64,000 nt of DNA from Lysobacter capsici (GTDB taxonomy: Bacteria > Pseudomonadota > Gammaproteobacteria > Xanthomonadales > Xanthomonadaceae): positions 3,968,001-4,032,000 of the forward strand of contig NZ_CP094357.1 in assembly GCF_014779555.2 (NCBI RefSeq), in the 5' to 3' direction. The notes under the pieces are model-generated. The model worked only from the letters and a program-made list of their open reading frames with translations, ran no database searches and was not told the origin of the DNA. Made by a program: the position numbers and the translations under genes. Below are positions 17,881-26,401 of this stretch, one piece after another. Numbering within the stretch: position 1 is the first letter of the stretch; the number at the start of each line of letters is the position of its first letter.

Positions 17881-17925
17881 AAAGCCCCTCTCCCGTTTAC
17901 GGGAGAGGGGTTGGGGTGAGGGCCC
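17881..17925. repeat. Palindromic CTCTCCC..GGGAGAG repeat
   Basis: GCCCCTCTCCCG-TTTA-CGGGAGAGGGG followed by TTGGGGTGAGGGC. Its end is inside the reading frame of the antiporter gene, encoding the last residues LTPTPLP. Other copies of this family are at 19365-19498 and 63822-63932. Confidence 0.85.
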
Positions 17926-19243
17926 GCTTCCGCGACGGCCACAGCATCGCCCCGATCGTCACCGCGCCCAGCAGCCAGCTGTAATGCACGTTGCCGATCA
18001 ACTGCAGCGGCGAGACCTTGCTCAACGACGCCGCCAACAGAATCTGCGCCCCGTACGGCAACACGCCCTGAGTTACGCAGGCGAAGATGTCGAGCACGCT
18101 GGCCGCGCGCGCCGGCGGCACCCCATGCTGCTGCGCCACATCGCGCGCGAGGCCGCCGCTGATCAAAATCGCGACGGTGTTGTTGGCGGTGAACACATCG
18201 GTGGTCGCCGACAACGCGGCGATGCTGATCTCGCCCGCGCGGCGGCTGCGATGGCCGCGCGCGAACTTACCGATGGTCTGCGCCACCCAGGCCAGGCCGC
18301 CGGCGGCTTTCATCAACGCGCCCAGCCCGCCGACCAGCAGCGACAGCAAGGTGATTTCGACCATGCTCTCGAAGCCGTCCCAGATATGCGTGGTGTAGGC
18401 GGCGAAACCGAAATCCTCGGCGAAGAACACGCCGAACAAGCCGGCGATGACCAGGCCGATGCTCAACACGATGATCACGTCGATGCCGGCGATCGCCAGC
18501 CCGAGCACGACCAGGTACGGCAGGATCAGCCACGGCGACACCGGATCGGGCGTCTGCACCGGCGCGGTTTCGCCGAGGAAGCCCAGCAGCACCAAGGTGG
18601 CGATCGCCGCCGGCAGCGCCAGCTTGAGGTTCTCGCGGAATTTCTCCCGCATCGTGCAGCCCTGGGTGCGGCTGGCGACGATCGCGGTGTCGGAGATCAC
18701 CGACAGGTTGTCGCCGAAGGTCGCGCCGCCGATCACCGCGCCGAGCACCAGCGCGCGATCCAGGCCCGACGCGTCCGACACGCCCAGCGCGATCGGCGCG
18801 ACCGCGGCGATCGTGCCCATCGAGGTGCCCAGCGACATCGAAATGAAACCGGCGACCACGAACAACGCCGGCAACAACAACGCCGGATGCACGTTGCCGA
18901 CACCGAGCGACACGATCGCATCGACCGCGCCGATCGCCTTGGACACTTCGACGAAGCCGCCGGCCAGCAGGAAGATCAGGCACATCAGCACGACGTTGTG
19001 GTCGCCCATGCCGCCCAGCAGGGTTTCCAGCGGCTTGATCCCGCGCCGCCAGGCGATGAACGCTGCCAGCGCCAGCGCCGGCAGGATCGCGACCGGCGCA
19101 TGCAGCTGGTAGAAGCCCATCGCGTCGCCGTTGGCGGTGAAATACAGCCCGGCGCCGAAAAACAGCGCCAGGAACAGCAGCAGCGGCGTCAGCGCCAGGG
19201 CACTGGGGGTGATCGGGGTGCCGGGGCGGAGCGGCTCATTCAT
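17897..19243 (-). CDS. Na+/H+ antiporter, NhaC family
   Basis: 448 residues, about 11-12 membrane segments. Family features include GAVIGGATFGDNLSVISDTAIVASRTQGC near the middle and TTDVFTANNTVAILISGGLARD in the second half. It would exchange Na+ (or organic acids) for protons in the inner membrane. The last eight codons run into the dispersed palindromic repeat at 17881-17925, so the C-terminus (ALTPTPLP) is repeat-derived and the original stop may have been lost. Confidence 0.88.
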   Translation of the reverse strand: MNEPLRPGTPITPSALALTPLLLFLALFFGAGLYFTANGDAMGFYQLHAPVAILPALALAAFIAWRRGIKPLETLLGGMGDHNVVLMCLIFLLAGGFVEVSKAIGAVDAIVSLGVGNVHPALLLPALFVVAGFISMSLGTSMGTIAAVAPIALGVSDASGLDRALVLGAVIGGATFGDNLSVISDTAIVASRTQGCTMREKFRENLKLALPAAIATLVLLGFLGETAPVQTPDPVSPWLILPYLVVLGLAIAGIDVIIVLSIGLVIAGLFGVFFAEDFGFAAYTTHIWDGFESMVEITLLSLLVGGLGALMKAAGGLAWVAQTIGKFARGHRSRRAGEISIAALSATTDVFTANNTVAILISGGLARDVAQQHGVPPARAASVLDIFACVTQGVLPYGAQILLAASLSKVSPLQLIGNVHYSWLLGAVTIGAMLWPSRKRALTPTPLP

Positions 19244-19364
19244 CGCTTCATCCGAATGGATTTTAAGACGGCGCGATTTTGCAGTGCAGCATGGCGTGTG
19301 TCGAGTGCCGAGGGTGGAACGCTTTGGGGGAGTTCATGGGGACGGGAGCGGTTCCTGCCCGCGT

Positions 19365-19498
19365 GCCCTCATCCGCCCTGCGGGCACCTTCTCCCGCAAG
19401 CGGGAGAAGGGACGGCGGGGCCGCGGCGTCAAAGCCCCTCTCCCGCTTGCGGCGACCGAAGGAAGTGCAGAGCTGAGAGGGGCTGGGGTGAGGGCCGA
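19365..19498. repeat. Two CTCTCCC-type palindromes in tandem
   Basis: CCTTCTCCCGCAAGCGGGAGAAGG (about 19389-19412) followed by AAGCCCCTCTCCCGCTTGCGG and GAGGGGCTGGGGTGAGGGC (19433-19497). The second copy is interrupted by about 20 bases (CGACCGAAGGAAGTGCAGAG) in place of the right half of its palindrome. Confidence 0.8.
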
Positions 19499-19520
19499 CC
19501 AGACCGCCCCCCCCAAATGC

Positions 19521-19546
19521 AACGAGGCGCCCGAAGGCGCCTCGTC
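19521..19546 (-). terminator. Hairpin terminator after isocitrate dehydrogenase
   Basis: ACGAGGCGCC-TTCG-GGCGCCTCGT hairpin on the minus strand, about 25 bases past the stop at 19570, followed by a modest T-rich stretch. Confidence 0.65.
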
Positions 19547-19569
19547 GTATCTCAGCGATAACCCGCCGA

Positions 19570-20583
19570 TCAAGCCGTCGCGCGGCTCGCGATCGCCTTG
19601 GCGAACGACAGCGTATTGCCCTCGCCGCCCAGGTCCGGGGTCAGCGAATCCTTGGCTTCGAGCGTGGCGATGATCGCCTCGCGCAGCTTGGTCGCCTTCT
19701 CCGGCTGGCCGATATGGTCGAGCATCTGCGCCGCGCCCAGCAGCAAGGCGCAGGGATTGGCGATGCCCTTGCCGGCGATGTCCGGCGCCGAGCCGTGCAC
19801 GGCCTCGAAGATCGCAGCGTCCGTGCCGATGTTCGCGCCCGGCGCCAGGCCCAGGCCGCCGACGAGGCCGGCGCACAGGTCGGAAATGATGTCGCCGAAC
19901 AGGTTGGTGGTGACGATGATGTCGAACTGCTCCGGACGCATCACCAGCTGCATGCAGGTGTTGTCCACGATCATCTCGTTGCACTGGATGTCGGGGTACT
20001 GCTGCGCCACTTCGCGCGCGGTCTTCAGGAACAGGCCCGAGGTCGACTTCAGGATGTTGGCCTTGTGCACCACCGTGACCTTCTTGCGGCCGGTCTTGCG
20101 CGCCAGGTCGAAAGCGTAGCGCACGATGCGCTCGGAGCCGCGGCGGGTGATCTTCTGGGTCAGCAGCGCGGTCTCGCCGTCTTCCGACAAGGACTGGCCT
20201 TCACCGATGTACGCGCCTTCGGTGTTCTCGCGCACGGTGATCAGGTCCACGCCGCTCGGGAAGCGCGACTTGGTGTTCGGGAACGACTTGGCCGGACGCA
20301 CGTTGGCGTACAGGTCGAAGCGCTTGCGCAGTTCGACGTTGATCGAGCTGAAGCCTTCGCCGACCGGCGTGGTCAACGGGCTCTTGAGCGCGATGCGGGT
20401 CTTGCGGATCGAATCCATGGTCGCGGCCGGCAGCAGCTCGCCGTGCTTTTCCAGCGCGACCAGGCCGGCGTCGGCGAATTCGTAGGACAGGCCCAGGTTC
20501 ATCGCGTCGAGCACGTGCAGGGTCGCGTCCATGATCTCGGGGCCGATGCCGTCGCCACGGATGACCGTAATGGTTTGCGTCAT
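19570..20583 (-). CDS. NAD-dependent isocitrate dehydrogenase
   Basis: 337 residues of the decarboxylating dehydrogenase family: GDGIGPEI at the N-terminus, KSPLTTPVGEGFSSINVELRK, the substrate loop VRENTEGAYIGEGQ, KANILKSTSG, and NLFGDIISDLCAGLVGGLGLAPGAN. The short length and loop fit the NAD-type IDH common in xanthomonads rather than 3-isopropylmalate dehydrogenase, which lacks the TEGAY pattern. It oxidises isocitrate to 2-oxoglutarate. I chose the ATG at 20583 (MTQTITVIRGDG) over a longer opening with an unrelated N-terminus. Confidence 0.88.
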   Translation of the reverse strand: MTQTITVIRGDGIGPEIMDATLHVLDAMNLGLSYEFADAGLVALEKHGELLPAATMDSIRKTRIALKSPLTTPVGEGFSSINVELRKRFDLYANVRPAKSFPNTKSRFPSGVDLITVRENTEGAYIGEGQSLSEDGETALLTQKITRRGSERIVRYAFDLARKTGRKKVTVVHKANILKSTSGLFLKTAREVAQQYPDIQCNEMIVDNTCMQLVMRPEQFDIIVTTNLFGDIISDLCAGLVGGLGLAPGANIGTDAAIFEAVHGSAPDIAGKGIANPCALLLGAAQMLDHIGQPEKATKLREAIIATLEAKDSLTPDLGGEGNTLSFAKAIASRATA

Positions 20584-20760
20584 GAGGGAGTTCTTCCAGC
20601 TGAAGGGCGCGGCGCAGGCGGCGCGGCGCACGAGGTGTTAGCCCCGTAATTATGCCGGAAGCGGCTTAACCCTGCATTCGGGGCAGTACTGGACGATGGT
20701 CGGGGGTGGTCAAGCGGCCCGATTCGGCATGGCGGCCGGGCGGTGGAAGTGGGTCTGGCC

Positions 20761-20977
20761 CCTGTAGGAGCGGCGTGAGCTGGGACCAACCGAAGAGGCC
20801 GAATACCACTCGACCCGCCGAAGCCGCGGTGACTGGCCAGCTCTCGCTCCAGTTGCTCGCAGCGAGCGGGCTTCGGACTAGCCCCTGTAGGAGCGGCGCA
20901 AGCCGCGACCGCGACATCGCAGCTACGACGCAAGCGCGATGTCGCGGTCGCGGCTCGCGCCGCTCCTACAGGGGCTA
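20761..20977. repeat. REP-like elements including a long hairpin
   Basis: A degenerate copy (CCTGTAGGAGCGGCGTGAGC) at 20761 is followed by a near-perfect inverted repeat at 20879-20977 whose ~40-nt arms run TAGCCCCTGTAGGAGCGG...GACATCGC and back, with a short loop around 20920-20937. It ends nine bases from the stop of the AhpD-like gene (20986) and could terminate or stabilise its mRNA. The rest of the 20584-20985 gap holds no gene that I can see. Confidence 0.88.
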
Positions 20978-20985
20978 AACCGGGC

Positions 20986-21402
20986 TCAGCCGTGATCGTG
21001 GCCGGCCGGCGCGGCGGCCTCGCCCTGCTCCAGCTTGTCGAGAAAATCCACCGCGCGGCGCATATGCGGAATCACGATCGAGCCGCCGACCACCAGGCCG
21101 ACCGAGAACGCCTCGAACATTTCCTCGCGATTGACCCCGGCCTCCTTGCACTGGGCGACGTGATAGCTGATGCAGTCGTCGCAGCGCAGCACCATCGAGG
21201 CGACCAGGCCCAGCAGCTCCTTGGTCTTCACGTCGAGCGCGCCGGCCTGATAAGTCTGGGTGTCGAGCGCGAAGAAGCGCCGCACGACCTGATTCGGCTC
21301 GGCCAGGATGCGTTCGTTCATGCGCTTGCGGAAGGCGGTGAATTCGGCGACGCGGTCGCTTTCGTTCTGGGTCGCGCTGTCGTCGGTACGGTCGTTGCTC
21401 AC
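20986..21402 (-). CDS. AhpD/carboxymuconolactone decarboxylase-like protein
   Basis: 138 residues. The AhpD-type redox motif is C74-x2-C77-x3-H81 (RCDDCISYH), preceded by LDVKTKELLGLVASMVL. Such proteins act as peroxidase partners or decarboxylases; with a CxxC the peroxidase or disulfide-reductase role is more likely. The C-terminus ends in GHDHG, a possible metal-binding tail. The next gene upstream on this strand is a glutaredoxin, 165 bases away, which suggests a thiol-redox context. Confidence 0.85.
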   Translation of the reverse strand: MSNDRTDDSATQNESDRVAEFTAFRKRMNERILAEPNQVVRRFFALDTQTYQAGALDVKTKELLGLVASMVLRCDDCISYHVAQCKEAGVNREEMFEAFSVGLVVGGSIVIPHMRRAVDFLDKLEQGEAAAPAGHDHG

Positions 21403-21567
21403 ACAAGCTCCTCGAATAAGGGAAATACGCCCGCCGGGTGCGACCGCGGCGATCGGCGCGAACCGTCCGGCGCGCTCTTCGGCGAACCGTCACGCCCGGG
21501 CGGACATGGATCAACAGGCATCAGCGCAGGCAAGCGGGCGGCGACGAACGCCGCCCGACGGCGTCGC

Positions 21568-21840
21568 TCAGGCCGCGAACAGCGGTTCCAGCCCGCCGGC
21601 GCGGTGCAGCGCCATCATGTCGTCGTAGCCGCCGACATGGGTGTCGCCGATGAAGATCTGCGGCACGCTGGTGCGCTTGGTCAGCGCGACCATCTTTTCG
21701 CGCTCGGCCGGGTCCAGATCAATGCGCACCTCGCTCCAGGTCTGGCCCTTGCTCTTGAGGAAATTCTTGGCGGCGACGCAATACGGGCAGATCGCGGTGC
21801 TATAGATGACGATCTGCGGCTTGGGGGCGGTGTCGCTCAA
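21568..21840 (-). CDS. grxC: Glutaredoxin 3-type
   Basis: 90 residues with the dithiol active site C18-P-Y-C21 (YSTAICPYCVAAKNFL), the cis-proline segment TSVPQIFIG and GGYDDMMALHRAGGL. It reduces disulfides using glutathione in the cytosol. It is transcribed away from the M48 protease gene. The 305-bp gap (21841-22145) has no further gene that I can support. Confidence 0.93.
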   Translation of the reverse strand: MSDTAPKPQIVIYSTAICPYCVAAKNFLKSKGQTWSEVRIDLDPAEREKMVALTKRTSVPQIFIGDTHVGGYDDMMALHRAGGLEPLFAA

Positions 21841-22145
21841 AACGGTTCTCCTGCCTGAACTCTTGAAAGGGGTTGCGGTCGAAATATGGGCGTGCGGTCG
21901 GGCAGTTTAAAGCGCGCCGATGGAACGCAGTCCGGCCGGACTCAGTACGCTGGCGTGGGGTCGGCCGGTTTTTCCGCTTCGGGTTCGTTCTCGCGGTGGG
22001 CTGCGATTGAAATTAACGGCGCATTCACGCCATCGATCGCGGCGGACTGCATCCTGCCACCGAACCGCAGCGCGATGACCGCCACGATGCTGTACCCGCA
22101 CCGCCCGTCGTCGTCCGCACCACCGCCGTCCCGAGGACTCATCGC

Positions 22146-23783
22146 TTGCGCCGCATCGCCCTGCTCACCGCCGCTGTAACCCTCGCCCTCGGCAGCGTCT
22201 GCGCGAGCGCGCAGGAAAACAAGCTGCCCGATATCGGCTCCTCGGCCGCGGAACTGCTGACCCCGGCCAAGCAGCGCGAGTACGGCTCGATGATGCTGGC
22301 GCAGCTGCGCCACTACGACTACCTGCTCGAAGACCCGCTGATCGACAGCTGGCTCGACACCCTGGGCACGCGCCTGGCCGCCAACAGCGACAAGCCGCGC
22401 CAGCCCTTTACCTTCTTCATGCTGCGCGAGCGCCAGATCAACGCCTTCGCCACTCTGGGCGGCTACATCGGAGTCAACTCGGGCCTGGTGTTGACCGCCG
22501 AGAAGGAGGACGAAGTCGCCGCGGTGATCTCGCACGAAATCGCCCACGTCACCCAGCAGCACGTGCTGCGCGGGGTCGAGCGCGCCCAGCGCGACCAGTT
22601 GCCGATCCTGCTGGCGATGCTCGGCGCGATCGTCGCCGCGCAGGGCGCCGGCAGCAATTCCACCGACGACGCGACCATGGCCGCGATCACCTCCGGCCTG
22701 GGCCTGATGCAGCAGCGCCAGATCAACTACACCCGCTCCAACGAGTCCGAGGCCGACCGGATCGGCATCCAGACCCTGTACCGCAGCAATTACGACACCA
22801 GCGCGATGGCCGGCTTCTTCGGCCGCATGCAGGTGGTCTCGCGCAGCAATGCGGCCAACTGGTACGGCGAAACACCCGACTACCTGATGACCCACCCGGT
22901 CACCACCACCCGCATCAGTGAGGCCAAGGAACGCGCCGAGCAGATCGCCAACAAGAACAGCGTCACCGCGGTCACCGCCACGCCCACCGAAACCCGGGTC
23001 GAGCGCATTCCCAAGGTGCCCTTCAGCCTGCCCGACACCGCCACCGGCACCGACAACCCCTTGCTGCCCAGCGGCCTGAAGATCTCCGACCAGGCGCTGA
23101 CCGCCGGCGGCACCGGGCTGTTCGATTACGCCCGCGAGCGGATCCGGGTGTTCAGCGCCAATTCGCCGCGCGAGGCGGTGCGCGAATACGAAAAACTCGG
23201 CGCCAACACCGAGGCCCAGCGCTACGGCCTGGCCCTGGCGCGGATGCGCAACAACCAGTCCGGCGCGGCGATCCCGGCGCTGACCGAACTGCTGACCAAG
23301 CACCCAGGCCAGCTGTGGCTGAGCCTGGCACTGGGCGAGGCCGAGGCCCAGTCGGGCAAGAACGCCGCCGCCGACGCGCGTTTCGAGGCGCTGCTGCGGC
23401 AGACCCCGAACAACCGCGCGATCGCCCTGAGCTACGCCAAGGTGCTGACCGACCGCAGCACCGCCGCCGCCGGCCAGCGCGCCCAGGCCGTGCTGCGGCC
23501 GCTGTTCGGCAACCACAGCGACGACCCGCTGCTGCAGCAGACCTTCGCCCGCGCCTGCGAAATCGCCGGCGACTCGATCCGCGCCGGCGAGGCCTATGCC
23601 GAAGCCGCCTACCTGCGCGGCCGTCCCGAGCAGGCGCTGGTCCAGCTGAACACGCTCAAGCGCAAGCCCGACCTGGACTATTACGCCCGCGCCCGGATCG
23701 AGGCGCGGATCGCCGCGATCACCCCGACCGTGCTGGAACTCAAGCGCCAGGGCGTGCGCGACGAAGACCTGCGCCGGCAGTAA
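22146..23783 (+). CDS. M48 metalloprotease with TPR region (BepA-like)
   Basis: 545 residues. A signal peptide (ALLTAAVTLALGSVCASA) is followed by an M48 peptidase domain with zinc motif HEIAH (near residue 130) and a downstream SNESEADRIGIQTL glutamate ligand. The C-terminal third has TPR-like helices (EAVREYEKLGAN, PALTELLTKHPGQLWLSLALGEAEAQ). This is the layout of BepA/YfgC, a periplasmic protease and chaperone for outer-membrane assembly. The start is TTG with GAGG nine bases upstream. Confidence 0.9.
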   Translation: MRRIALLTAAVTLALGSVCASAQENKLPDIGSSAAELLTPAKQREYGSMMLAQLRHYDYLLEDPLIDSWLDTLGTRLAANSDKPRQPFTFFMLRERQINAFATLGGYIGVNSGLVLTAEKEDEVAAVISHEIAHVTQQHVLRGVERAQRDQLPILLAMLGAIVAAQGAGSNSTDDATMAAITSGLGLMQQRQINYTRSNESEADRIGIQTLYRSNYDTSAMAGFFGRMQVVSRSNAANWYGETPDYLMTHPVTTTRISEAKERAEQIANKNSVTAVTATPTETRVERIPKVPFSLPDTATGTDNPLLPSGLKISDQALTAGGTGLFDYARERIRVFSANSPREAVREYEKLGANTEAQRYGLALARMRNNQSGAAIPALTELLTKHPGQLWLSLALGEAEAQSGKNAAADARFEALLRQTPNNRAIALSYAKVLTDRSTAAAGQRAQAVLRPLFGNHSDDPLLQQTFARACEIAGDSIRAGEAYAEAAYLRGRPEQALVQLNTLKRKPDLDYYARARIEARIAAITPTVLELKRQGVRDEDLRRQ

Positions 23784-23827
23784 GCCCGGCCACCTCCCGA
23801 CGCCCCACGCTTCCCGCCCGAACAGTT

Positions 23828-23977
23828 CCCCCCCTTTGAAAAAGGGGGGCCAGGGGGGATTTGCTCTGGCTCTTCGCATCGCCCAAGCAAGCGAAAAGCC
23901 AGAGCAAATCCCCCGCGCCGCCACCCTAGACAGAAACCAATCTGTCGCAAGGCGCCGCCCCCTTTTTCAAAGTGGGC
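23828..23977 (+). repeat. MITE-like 150-bp intergenic element, copy 1
   Basis: Begins with a hairpin TTCCCCCCCTTTGAAAAAGG (continuing GGGG). Then GGGGGGATTTGCTCTGGCTC pairs with AAGCCAGAGCAAATCCCCC about 45 bases on, and the element ends with CCCCCTTTTTCAAAGTGGGC. Two diverged copies are at 44051-44206 and 57563-57706. No ORF is inside. It lies between the M48 gene and phoB. Confidence 0.85.
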
Positions 23978-24203
23978 AAACTTTCGTGGGATCGCTATCA
24001 ATGTGAGTCAGTTCACAGGCGCCCCAAACCCGCGTTCTGCCATCGCGATGTAACCTGCGCGCCAAACTCCAGTTACCGCGATAACGACGGCAACGACGGC
24101 GAAAGCGCGCCCAACCCCGGCAGAACCGCGCCACGCCTGGATGCGTACGGACGACCCGTGCACAGCGGCACGACATCACAAAGCCGACAATGCCGCCTGT
24201 CCC

Positions 24204-24222
24204 GTGTCATGGAGTCGTCACA
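24204..24222 (+). promoter_or_regulatory. Putative Pho box before phoB
   Basis: GTGTCATGGAGTCGTCACA matches the PhoB box (CTGTCAT-A/AAT-CTGTCAC pattern) at 13 of 19 positions, with both GTCA cores conserved and 11 bases apart. It lies 63 bases before the phoB start and suggests positive autoregulation under phosphate limitation. This is a motif match only. Confidence 0.6.
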
Positions 24223-24285
24223 AAACGGTAGTGTACTGGCGCGGTTTCAAGGACGAACCCTTTCCGCCTCCCCCTCGGTGACCGT

Positions 24286-24996
24286 GTGCAGAAGCGCATC
24301 CTGATAGTTGAAGACGAGCCCGCCATCCGCGACATGGTGTCCTTCGCCCTGCGCAAGGGCGAATACGACCCGGTCCACGCCGGCGACGCCCGCGAGGCCC
24401 AGGCCGCCATCGCCGACCGCGTGCCCGACCTGATCCTGCTCGACTGGATGCTCCCGGGCACCAGCGGCCTGGAGCTGGCCCGGCGCTGGCGCAAGGAATC
24501 GCTGACCCGCGAGATCCCGATCATCATGCTGACCGCGCGCGGCGAAGAGAACGACCGCGTCGGCGGCCTGGAAGCCGGGGTTGACGATTACGTGGTCAAG
24601 CCGTTCTCGGCGCGCGAACTGCTGGCACGCATCCGCGCCGTGCTGCGCCGATCGCGCGAGGACGACGAAGACGGCAGCGTCGGCGTCGGCCCGTTGCGCA
24701 TCGACGGCGCCGCCCACCGCGTATTCGCCCAGGCCGAAGGCGGCGAGCAGCAGCCGGTCCAGATCGGCCCGACCGAATACCGCCTGCTGCACTTCTTCAT
24801 GACCCATCCCGAACGCGTCTACTCGCGCACCCAGTTGCTCGACCATGTCTGGGGCGGCAGCGTCTACGTCGAGGAACGCACGGTCGACGTCCACATCCGC
24901 CGCCTGCGCAAGACCCTGGAACCGCACCGTCTCGACGGCATGGTCCAGACCGTGCGCGGCGCGGGTTACCGCTTCTCCGCCTCGCTCGCCGCGTAA
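24286..24996 (+). CDS. phoB: Phosphate response regulator PhoB
   Basis: 236 residues. The receiver domain has the acidic pocket ED/E at 9-11, phospho-acceptor D53 (ILLDWMLPG), T83 and K105 (VVKPFSA); the OmpR-type winged helix follows ([28 protein letters not shown]). It binds Pho boxes to induce phosphate uptake and scavenging genes. The start is GTG at 24286. The phoR gene begins 9 bases after its stop, so the two form an operon. Confidence 0.94.
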   Translation: MQKRILIVEDEPAIRDMVSFALRKGEYDPVHAGDAREAQAAIADRVPDLILLDWMLPGTSGLELARRWRKESLTREIPIIMLTARGEENDRVGGLEAGVDDYVVKPFSARELLARIRAVLRRSREDDEDGSVGVGPLRIDGAAHRVFAQAEGGEQQPVQIGPTEYRLLHFFMTHPERVYSRTQLLDHVWGGSVYVEERTVDVHIRRLRKTLEPHRLDGMVQTVRGAGYRFSASLAA

Positions 24997-25005
24997 GCTG
25001 GAGGT

Positions 25006-26376
25006 ATGCCGCCGCGCGCACGCTCCGCCTGGTTCCGCACCCTCGGTCAGCTGGCGCTGATCCTGGTCGGCGCGGCCGTGCTCGGGATCCTGGTCGGTTA
25101 CCCCTGGCCCATCGTCACCGCCGCCGCGCTCGGCGTGGTCGCGTGGCATTACTGGCGGCTGCGGCGGGTGCTGATCCGGCTGACCGCGCGCCAGCGCCTG
25201 ACCCCGCCGCTCGGCGAAGGCATCTGGAACGAACTCGACCGCCTGCTGCACCGCAGCCAGGCGGAAATGCGCGGACGCAAGCGCCGCCTGATCGAAATGC
25301 TGCGCGCCTACCGCGCCGCCGCCGCGGCGATGCCCGACGCGATCGTGGTGGTCGAACGCAACAGCCAGCGCATCCAGTGGTTCAACGAAGCCGCGACCGG
25401 GCTGATGGGCCTGCGTTATCCGCGCGATATCGGCGCGCCGGTGGTCAATCGCCTGCAACCCTTGCAGTTGTCGCACTGGCTGGCCTCGGGCCGCAACGCC
25501 GAACCGCTGGAAGCCGCCTCGCCGTGGAACCCGGCGATCACCCTAAGCCTGCGCCTGATCCCGTATTCGGAAAACCTGTGGCTGCTGGTCGCGCGCGACG
25601 TCAGCCGCCTACTGCAACTCGAACAGATGCGCCGCGACTTCGTCGCCAACGTCTCGCACGAACTGCGCACGCCGCTGACCGTGGTCCACGGTTACCTGGA
25701 CATGCTCGATCCGGAGGAACATCCGGACTGGGCGCCGATGCTGGCCGAGATGCAGCGCCAGTCGCAGCGCATGACCCAATTGGTCGAAGACCTGCTGACC
25801 CTGTCGCGGCTGGAATCGCAGGACAACCTGCCGGCCGAGGACACCGTGTCGATGGCCTCGATGCTGTCCACGCTCAAGCGCGAGGCGAACGCATTGAGTC
25901 AGGGTCGCCATGAAATAGCGATGGACGACTTGGCCGGCGTGGATCTGTTCGGATCGAACAAGGAACTGCACAGCGCGTTCTCCAACCTCGTCGGCAATGC
26001 GATCCGCTACACCCCGGCCGGCGGCAGCATCCGCATCCGCTTCCGTCCCGAAAGCTCGGGCATCGCCCGCGGCGTGGTGCTGGAAGTGGTCGACAGCGGC
26101 TACGGCATCCCGGCCGCGCATCTGCCGCGCATCACCGAGCGTTTCTATCGCGTCTCGACCAGCCGTTCGCGCGAAAGCGGCGGCACCGGATTGGGCCTGT
26201 CGATCGTCAAGCATGTGCTGCATCTGCATCAGGCGCGCCTGGAAATCGCCAGCGAAGTCGGCCGCGGCAGCACCTTCGCCTGCCATTTCGGGGTCGACCG
26301 CATCCGCCGCCGCGACGCCTACGGCGAGGCGTATGCCGATAACCTTGCCTATCCCGCCCACCCTTCCGATATTTAA
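25006..26376 (+). CDS. phoR: Phosphate sensor histidine kinase PhoR
   Basis: 456 residues: two N-terminal membrane segments (LALILVGAAVLGILVGY, PIVTAAALGVVAWHYW), a PAS-like region (PDAIVVVERNSQRIQWFNEAA), the H box VSHELRTPLTVVHGY, N box NLVGNAIRYTP and G boxes DSGYGIP and GGTGLGLSIVKHVL. It phosphorylates PhoB when phosphate is low. The small or absent periplasmic part matches PhoR, which senses through the Pst/PhoU complex. Confidence 0.94.
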   Translation: MPPRARSAWFRTLGQLALILVGAAVLGILVGYPWPIVTAAALGVVAWHYWRLRRVLIRLTARQRLTPPLGEGIWNELDRLLHRSQAEMRGRKRRLIEMLRAYRAAAAAMPDAIVVVERNSQRIQWFNEAATGLMGLRYPRDIGAPVVNRLQPLQLSHWLASGRNAEPLEAASPWNPAITLSLRLIPYSENLWLLVARDVSRLLQLEQMRRDFVANVSHELRTPLTVVHGYLDMLDPEEHPDWAPMLAEMQRQSQRMTQLVEDLLTLSRLESQDNLPAEDTVSMASMLSTLKREANALSQGRHEIAMDDLAGVDLFGSNKELHSAFSNLVGNAIRYTPAGGSIRIRFRPESSGIARGVVLEVVDSGYGIPAAHLPRITERFYRVSTSRSRESGGTGLGLSIVKHVLHLHQARLEIASEVGRGSTFACHFGVDRIRRRDAYGEAYADNLAYPAHPSDI

Positions 26377-26401
26377 GCCTCAGGGAACCAGCGACAGCGC
26401 C

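Noticed and set aside
21942-23924. 660-residue open frame on the minus strand
   Set aside because: It is antisense to the M48 protease gene; the Gly/Ala/Val/Gln-rich translation is typical of GC-rich mirror frames.
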